NCBI RefSeq assembly: GCF_001707825.1
Contig: NZ_LYBM01000008.1
Location: forward strand, 1 to 64,000
Source: Veronia pacifica
Lineage (GTDB): Bacteria; Pseudomonadota; Gammaproteobacteria; Enterobacterales; Vibrionaceae
Reading direction: 5' to 3'
DNA length: 64,000 nt
The first letter of the stretch is position 1, and each line of letters begins with the position of its first letter. The translations under genes were made by a program, and so were the position numbers. Shown here in pieces: positions 57,516 through 64,000 of the stretch. The notes under the pieces are model-generated. The model was not told where the DNA came from and searched no databases. It saw only the letters and a list, made by a program, of their open reading frames with translations.

Positions 57516-58799
57516 ATGAAATATATCTGTATTCACGGTATTGGAATGTTTTTCATGTTGCTCATGACAGAAGCACTCGCAAATGATCCCCTTGCTGATC
57601 TCGATTTATTCAAAGAGGTGGCACCTAAAAGTAATGGGTGGAGAACTGACGCATATGTCGAAAGCCGTTTTCACATTCGTGAAAATGGTGAGCGCTTGTC
57701 ATTGAGGCAGCGTTTCTGGGGTCAATTGCATTATCAAAGTAATGATGGCGTCACGACTCAATTTACCGATGAAGGTGTGTGGGGTGGCCTTGTCAGTGTC
57801 TTTGCTGATTATGACCCTGAACGGCGCAGTTTTGACGATATCACAGACATTCGTCTGCATGAGGCTTACTGGCAATACGAACAACAATCATGGCGTTTTA
57901 CTGTCGGGAAAAGGCGGATAACCTGGGGCACATCAGATGGTCGAAACACCTTCGACCTCATCAATCCTATCGATCTTAGCGACCCGTTAGCGAGTGGAAG
58001 TAACAGCACTCGTCTGAGCACTCTGGTTGCGGGTGGACAATGGACGTCTGGTCAACATAGCGTTGAACTTTGGCTCCTCCCAATGGCTGCTGTTAACGAA
58101 CAACCTGTGTTTGGTGACCCTTGGGAGCTGACAAGCGTCAACCAACTTCGTCGTGATAGCAGAAGCGGTAAGATTTTATTAACTGAGTCTAAGGCTCCGC
58201 GTCATCAAGAGCTGGCTTGGCGCTACTCACATCACGGCAAAGGGCTCGACTATAGCCTGCTATTTTTTGATGGTTATATCGATGATCCAATCATATTGCG
58301 CAGTGGTGATGGCTTTTTCACTGAGTATGAGAGATATCAGGCTTATGGGGCGCAATTAGCTCTGGGGCTGGGCCAATCAACTATCAGAGCAGAATTTGCT
58401 TACAAACCTGATTTTCCGTTAGCGAGCGCCAATTTCATATTCAATCCATCAGACGTCAACCAGTTAATCATTGGTTGGGACCGCAATCTGGAAAGTGATC
58501 GCTACATTAACGTACAGGCTTTCTTCGACCGCTACAGCCAACCCGATGTCCCTGATCACTATGGCATTACCTTCGCTCTGAGCGACCAGTTTTTAAATGA
58601 AAGCCTGACGATTGGTGTCAGGGGGCTCAATGACTTCAGTACCCATGAATATGCCGTAGAGACCTACGCCCATTACCAGTTCGATGACCACCTGAATGTA
58701 AAAACGGGCCGTTATTGGATTAACGGCGATGAGGGCTCGATTTATCAAGATTACCACCGAAATGCGTTTACCTACTTTCAAGTCAGTTATCAATTCTGA
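57516..58799 (+). CDS. DUF1302-like outer-membrane barrel
   Basis: 427 residues with a signal peptide (ending EALAND). Beta-barrel pattern with the characteristic GKRRITWGTSDGRNTFDLINPIDLSDP segment and C-terminal FQVSYQF strand. Starts 5 bp after the LolA-like gene. Third element of a predicted inner-membrane, periplasm and outer-membrane export route. Confidence 0.8.
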   Translation: MKYICIHGIGMFFMLLMTEALANDPLADLDLFKEVAPKSNGWRTDAYVESRFHIRENGERLSLRQRFWGQLHYQSNDGVTTQFTDEGVWGGLVSVFADYDPERRSFDDITDIRLHEAYWQYEQQSWRFTVGKRRITWGTSDGRNTFDLINPIDLSDPLASGSNSTRLSTLVAGGQWTSGQHSVELWLLPMAAVNEQPVFGDPWELTSVNQLRRDSRSGKILLTESKAPRHQELAWRYSHHGKGLDYSLLFFDGYIDDPIILRSGDGFFTEYERYQAYGAQLALGLGQSTIRAEFAYKPDFPLASANFIFNPSDVNQLIIGWDRNLESDRYINVQAFFDRYSQPDVPDHYGITFALSDQFLNESLTIGVRGLNDFSTHEYAVETYAHYQFDDHLNVKTGRYWINGDEGSIYQDYHRNAFTYFQVSYQF

Positions 58800-58840
58800 T
58801 TGAGACTGACAGCGATTAATGCACCCAAAAGGACTGACAC

Positions 58841-60964
58841 ATGAGAATAGCTAAGGTTGAAGAGACGACCAACTTGATTGAGATGTTGGAATACCGTGTC
58901 AATCTGACGCCTGATGATGTTGCTGTGCGTTTTCTTCCTCGTGGTGAGATAAGTGAAGAGAGCATCTCGCTCAGTTTTATTGAGTTACATCGGAGAGCGC
59001 AATCTATCGCGGTCAGGCTACTCCAGCAGGGGTCTCGTGGCGATCGTGTCTTATTACTCTTTGATGCGGGCATCGAATTTATTACCGGTTTTTGGGGCTG
59101 TGTATACGCGGGCATGATTGCTATTCCGCTCCCGCCGCCAAAAACGAAAAAACTGGATAGCCTCAACAGTATCGTTGCTGACGCGGATCCGACCATTATT
59201 TTGAGTCAAGAGACCGTAAAGCAGCGTCTCTATCCCGCGATGCAAAATCAATTGTTGCTGTGTCAGATACCTTGGCTGATCGAAGACGATCACCATGCTT
59301 CAAGCCATTTTCCAGATCAAATGCCGTCAGCCGATGACGTGGTCTTTTTGCAATACACTTCCGGCTCAACGGGAAGCCCAAAAGGGGTGATGGTTTCCCA
59401 CCAAAATCTTCTGGCCAATCAGCTAGCGATGAAAACGATTTGGCAAAACGATGAGTCATCGGTCATTGTCAGCTGGTTGCCGCATTACCATGATATGGGC
59501 CTGATAGGCATCATTCTCCAGTCCCTGTATTCGGGGGCAACATTGGTATTGATGAGCCCTGTCTCTTTCATTCAAAAGCCAGTGCGTTGGTTGCAGGCAA
59601 TCAGCCATTTTGGTGGGACGAATAGCGGGGCGCCAAACTTTGCTTATGAGAGTTGTCTGCGCACAATCAGTGATCAAGCACTCAGTAATTTGAACCTCAA
59701 CACATGGCGTACCGCATGGAACGGCGCAGAGCCAATACACGCCGATACTCTGTATCGGTTTGGTAAGCGTTTTTCTGGATGCGGTTTCGATATCGATTAC
59801 ATCACTCCCTCATATGGCTTGGCAGAAGGCACCCTGATTGTCAGTACGGCGAATGCAGCGTCTCAAACGCCGCTTTTATCGCTTGATAATGATCAGCTTA
59901 AGCGTGGCAAAGTGAATGTTATTTCCTCGCAACCCTTGTCTCTGCAGCAGCCTGTAGATTCAAATGCAGAACTAAAATGGGGAATCGGCTGTGGCTACCC
60001 CATCCCCGGGCACGAAGTCGCTATTGTTAGCCCAAATACTCAGCAACGTTGTAATGCCAATGAAGTTGGGGAGATATGGTTTGCAGGGCCGAGTGTCGCA
60101 AAAGGCTACTGGCAAAACGCAGAGGCAACAGCCGAAACATTCCACGCAACGTTCACCGATCCTCAAAGCAATATTGAAAAAGGCCCTTATTTACGCACGG
60201 GTGACTTAGGGTTTTTGCATACTGACGGTCAAGTCTATGTGGTCGGCCGCCACAAAGACATGATGATCTTCCACGGTGAAAATTATGCACCGCAGGACAT
60301 CGAACGCACCGTTGCGCTTTCCGATGATGCGTTTGTCAAAAACTCCACCGCAGCATTTTCTGTGATAGCCAATGGGGAAGAGCGGCTGGTTGTCGTCCAA
60401 GAAGTCAAGCGCAGTGCACGTAGGGCCATTGATACCCATGCACTGCTCGGATCGATACAAGCTTCTGTTGCGGAAAATCATCAACTCCCGCTTTTTGCGC
60501 TGGTGCTGATCAATGAAGCGAATCTTCCGAAGACATCGAGTGGAAAAGTACAGCGGCGTTTGAGCAAAGTGCTGTTCATTAACGATAACTGGAATGCACT
60601 GTTCAAATGGCAGCAGTCTGAGATTGATGCCGACCAACTCCTTGACCCAAGTGCGACATTTCACAACAAGCGCTACGGGCAAATTGAACCTGATTCTTTA
60701 TCAGCCAACTCGCTTTCAACCAAACAACTTATCGGGTGGATCTCTGACTGGATGAAGAGAAACCTCAATGGATGCTCAGTTGAATTTGATGAGGAGAATC
60801 GTTTTGTGGCGTTTGGGATGGATTCACAAACCTCAGCAAGAATGATTTATGAATTGGCGCAGCATACGGGTATAGAGCTCGAAGCGAGTTTATGTTGGTC
60901 GTACCCATGCCCCCGCGACTTGGCGCTTTATGTCACGGAGCAACTGCAGGGAGAGTGCGCATGA
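58841..60964 (+). CDS. fatty acyl-AMP ligase with C-terminal carrier protein
   Basis: 707 residues. Adenylation domain motifs include YTSGSTGSPKGVMVSH, WLPHYHDMGLIG (a hallmark of FAALs), SYGLAEGT, LRTGDLGFL and KTSSGKVQRR. C-terminal ACP-like domain with phosphopantetheine Ser662 in FGMDSQTS. It should activate a fatty acid as acyl-AMP and load it on its own carrier domain, priming the PKS encoded 4 bp overlapping downstream (ATGA). AAGGA precedes the ATG by 7 bases. Confidence 0.92.
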   Translation: MRIAKVEETTNLIEMLEYRVNLTPDDVAVRFLPRGEISEESISLSFIELHRRAQSIAVRLLQQGSRGDRVLLLFDAGIEFITGFWGCVYAGMIAIPLPPPKTKKLDSLNSIVADADPTIILSQETVKQRLYPAMQNQLLLCQIPWLIEDDHHASSHFPDQMPSADDVVFLQYTSGSTGSPKGVMVSHQNLLANQLAMKTIWQNDESSVIVSWLPHYHDMGLIGIILQSLYSGATLVLMSPVSFIQKPVRWLQAISHFGGTNSGAPNFAYESCLRTISDQALSNLNLNTWRTAWNGAEPIHADTLYRFGKRFSGCGFDIDYITPSYGLAEGTLIVSTANAASQTPLLSLDNDQLKRGKVNVISSQPLSLQQPVDSNAELKWGIGCGYPIPGHEVAIVSPNTQQRCNANEVGEIWFAGPSVAKGYWQNAEATAETFHATFTDPQSNIEKGPYLRTGDLGFLHTDGQVYVVGRHKDMMIFHGENYAPQDIERTVALSDDAFVKNSTAAFSVIANGEERLVVVQEVKRSARRAIDTHALLGSIQASVAENHQLPLFALVLINEANLPKTSSGKVQRRLSKVLFINDNWNALFKWQQSEIDADQLLDPSATFHNKRYGQIEPDSLSANSLSTKQLIGWISDWMKRNLNGCSVEFDEENRFVAFGMDSQTSARMIYELAQHTGIELEASLCWSYPCPRDLALYVTEQLQGECA

Positions 60965-63900
60965 ATAAGACCAAATCGGTTTGTGATCCCATTGCGATTA
61001 TCGGTAGTGCCTGTCGTTTTCCCGGTAAGGTGATAGACCTCGACAGTTATTGGCAGCTGCTCAGTGCAGGCAAATGTGCGATTAAAACCATCCCTGATTC
61101 TCGATGGGTGCAAGAGGATATTTATTCCTGTGAGCCCCAAGCTGGGAAGAGCTATGCCGCGAAGGCGGGTTTGCTGGAATCCGTTGATAGATTTGATGCT
61201 GACTTTTTGCGCTGACCGCGGAAGAGGCGAAGGCCATGGATCCTCAGCAGCGCATGCTACTTGAGGCTGCCTGGCATGCGCTGGAAGACGCAGGACAGCT
61301 AAACGACAGTCAGTTACGTGAGAACACCGGGCTGAGCATAGGCATCAGCACCGATGACTACGCGCATCTTTGTTCCCACACCCACTCTTTGGATGCTGTC
61401 GAGCCTTACGATTTTTTGGGAACAATGCGTTCAATCAGCGCTGGACGGGTTGCGTACCATCTTGACCTTCAAGGGCCGGTCATGCAAATGGATACCGCCT
61501 GTTCCTCATCGATGATGGCGATCCACAATGCGTGTCAGAGTTTGCGATTACACGAAGCCGACTGCATGTTAGCGGGCGGTATCAATCTCTTGCTATCACC
61601 ACAAATGATGGTTGCACTCAGTCAGTTCAAAGCACTATCACCAACCGATTGTTGTCGGGTGTTTGACAGTTCTGCCGATGGTTATGTGCGTGGCGAAGGC
61701 TATGGCGTGGTTGTCTTGAAGCGACTGAGTGACGCCGAGGCAAACAATGACAATATTATCGCAGTGATCAGAGGATCGGCAGTTAATCATGATGGTGCCA
61801 GCAATGGATTGACTGCACCAAATGGACAAGCGCAAAAAAGGGTAATTCAACGCGCGTTAAAGCAATCAAATATTGATGCATCACAGGTGAACTATGTAGA
61901 AGCACACGGCACTGGCACTTTGCTGGGTGATCCTGTTGAAGTGAATACACTGATCGAATGTTACGGCAAACATCGAGAGCAGACAGACACACTTTATCTC
62001 GGGTCGGTAAAGAGTGTCATTGGGCATTTGGAGGCTGCAGCGGGTGTGGCTAGTTTGTTAAAAGTGTGTTCATGTCTGAAGCACGAGCACCTCTCTCAGA
62101 ATCTCTATTTTGAAAGCCCAAATCCACACATCAGCTGGCAAAAAGCGCCAATCGATGTGGTCGATGTGCTACTCCCCTGGCCCAAACCCAATTCGGGAGG
62201 CCTAAGAACGGCAGCCATCAGCGCCTTTGGTTTCAGTGGCAGTAATGTTCACCTGATTGTGCAGGAATATTGTAGTGAACAGGCGGCTTCTCAAGCGACC
62301 TCGCCTAAAGCGTTTCTTTTTCCGTTGTCTGCAAAGTCTCAAGATGCCCTTATTAAATTGGTCAATGCCTGGCGTTCAGCGCCTTATCTGCAACCGCAAG
62401 ATGGCCAGCCTAGTTTTGAGAGGGTAGCCTTTTCTGCGGCAGTAAAACGTCCCTCTTTAAAGCACCGTTTATTGCTACTTGCCTCTGATTACGGAGATCT
62501 TCAGCGTCAACTGGATGATTGGCAGCCAGACGGAGACGGACTTTGCTTTCCTATCGGCGATCTTCCTGCACACCTGCAGCAGTCAGCAACACGGTATCTT
62601 GCTGGCGAGGACATGGATTGGGCTCAATATTTCAGGGTACAGGGTGTCGAAGATGTGTTGCCATGTCGCCTGCCTATTTATCCGTTTCAAGAAAAACGAT
62701 TCTGGCCGGACAGTATCTACGACTTCACTGCACCTAACACAATCTCTGACACTGTTCAGCACCAACCTGAAATCATTAAAAAAACCGGCCCTATAGCACC
62801 ACGTTATCGTTTGTCGTGGCAAAGATTTGAGCCGTTACCTGCGTCCAATCGTCAGCCTTTGAAACTGTGTTTGGTGACTGATTCTTTGAATTCTGTTTGG
62901 ATTGATGGTCTGCGAAAACAAAATTGCACGGTAGATGTCCAACGGCACAGTCAGTATCTAAATCAACCACATCAAACGACTGACTATGATGTGGTACTGG
63001 TGAGCATTGAAAACGATGTCAGTGATATCAATGAACTTATCTCGGATGTGTGGACGATCGCGCGCTCAAAAGCTGCACTAGGGACCAATAGCAGTGCGCT
63101 TTGGTTCTGCACCGAAAATGCGCAAATGCTGAATGACAAAGACGCACCTGCAACACTTGCTGGGCCTGCTGTGTGGGGCATGATGCGCTCATTGCGTCTG
63201 GAGTTAGGCAAGCATTGGGGAGGCTTGATTGATTGTGATACTAGCACCAGCAACGACGCTACCTTACTCAATGACGCTACCTTGTTCAATATTGTGGCCA
63301 GTACTCAAAACTGTTCTCCAGACCAAACCCTAAGTAACGACATAGAAGACCAATATTTGATTCGCGATGGTAAGTGTTATGTACCACGTTTACTTCCACT
63401 CCCGTCGCTGCCGAAAAAAGAAATAACCCCAAGCATTTCGTTTGGTCGGGCGGCCTGTTTAATTACCGGAGGTACGGGCTCGCTTGGGCTGGATGTCGCT
63501 GAATACCTTATTCAGCAAGGATCCACTCACTTAGTGTTGGCTTCCCGACGTGGCGAAGCTGCTCTTGAAAACGACAAAAGCATTGCAATGCGTGTCGGTC
63601 AGTGGCGCGCAAGAGGGATAAGAATTGACCTTGTTTCTGTCGATGTAGGAAACCTTCAAGAAGCAACATCGTTGTTTGACATGCTGCAAGACACTGGTGT
63701 CGAACTGCAGGGAATTATTCATGCAGCGGGCAATATCGAAAAACAGAGTCTCGTGAAACCGTTGGATCAGAGTGCAGTAGAAAGCATTCTCAACACCAAG
63801 GTGAAAGGGGCTGAACACCTGTATACATTGAGTCAGAATTTGCCACTTGAGTTTCTTTGGTTCTTCTCGTCAGTGACAGCAGTATGGGGAATGAAGTACC

Positions 63901-64000
63901 TGCCACTCTATGGAGCCGCTAATGCGTGTCTTGATGCCTTGGCGGTAAAGAGACACTGCGAAGGCTTGCCTGCGCTCAGCATCAATTGGGGCAGATTTGC
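60961..64000 (+). CDS. AT-less type I polyketide synthase (KS-KR), frameshifted, runs off window
   Basis: The frame opens at 60961 (KSVCDPIAIIGSACRFPGK), breaks at about 61205 where GACTTTTTGC lacks one T, and continues open from about 61210 to the window end in the next frame (ALTAEEAKAMDPQQRMLLEAAW). KS active residues are Cys in DTACSSS (61501), His in EAHGTGT and His in VIGHLEAA. After the KS, about 160 residues of linker hold no AT domain. A ketoreductase follows from about 63450 (ITGGTGSLGL, FFSSVTAVWGMKYLPLYGAANACLDAL with Ser and Tyr). AT may act in trans. A one-base correction makes the whole region read as one protein. Confidence 0.88.

Noticed and set aside
1-64000. CRISPR arrays, rRNA genes, prophage structural genes
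   Set aside because: No regularly spaced identical repeats, no rRNA-like sequence and no phage structural module were seen on either strand.

Overview
The window looks like part of a chromosome from a marine gammaproteobacterium of the Vibrionaceae (Vibrio/Grimontia/Enterovibrio type). The reasons are moderate GC, a StcE/TagA-type M66 protease, a GtsABC-type glucose importer, a Fur-box-controlled TonB receptor and many AT-rich intergenic stretches. This assignment is inferred from gene families, not from a database search.

Layout. 1-7.2 kb: an SDR/amine-oxidase pair (partial at the left edge), two tandem beta-barrel proteins, a phosphoethanolamine-transferase-like sulfatase, a LysR regulator and an ETHE1-like metallo-hydrolase. 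7.7-17.5 kb: a small lipoprotein, a 1198-residue M66 metalloprotease lipoprotein with calcium-binding repeats, a cupin-GST pair, a possible 27-residue hydrophobic peptide gene with its own terminator, and an orphan betaine-type binding protein paired with a GGDEF-EAL protein (a likely ligand-to-c-di-GMP switch). 17.6-24.6 kb: a VWA lipoprotein / ECF sigma / putative anti-sigma operon, small secreted or membrane proteins, a candidate minus-strand sRNA and a multicopper oxidase. 24.8-28.8 kb: a low-GC patch with a decayed epimerase, a helical plus trefoil-like protein and two tandem paralogs of unknown function. 28.9-33.8 kb: LysR, cytochrome b561 and YceI, then a cassette-like run of small genes separated by diverged copies of one repeat. 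34.6-41.3 kb: a two-component system next to a glucose-type ABC importer.

41.4-45.9 kb holds a scrambled siderophore-export-like locus. A 235-bp direct repeat carries the end of an AraC gene and the tail of an ABC exporter, with a MATE exporter between the copies and two decayed ABC fragments. 46-50 kb contains a structured-RNA candidate, a methyltransferase-HNH nuclease fusion and a 3' fragment of tRNA-Val(GAC), which looks like an attachment-site scar. It is followed by a dead ISAs1-family transposase.

52-64 kb is the most interesting stretch. A TonB receptor under a near-consensus Fur box is followed by an MMPL/RND exporter, a LolA-like lipoprotein-sorting protein, a DUF1302-like outer-membrane barrel, a fatty acyl-AMP ligase with a carrier domain, and a type I polyketide synthase with KS and KR but no AT before the window ends. 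The five genes after the receptor are closely spaced and read as one operon for making a fatty-acid-primed polyketide or modified lipid and moving it to the outer membrane. The KS reading frame carries a one-base frameshift in a T-run.
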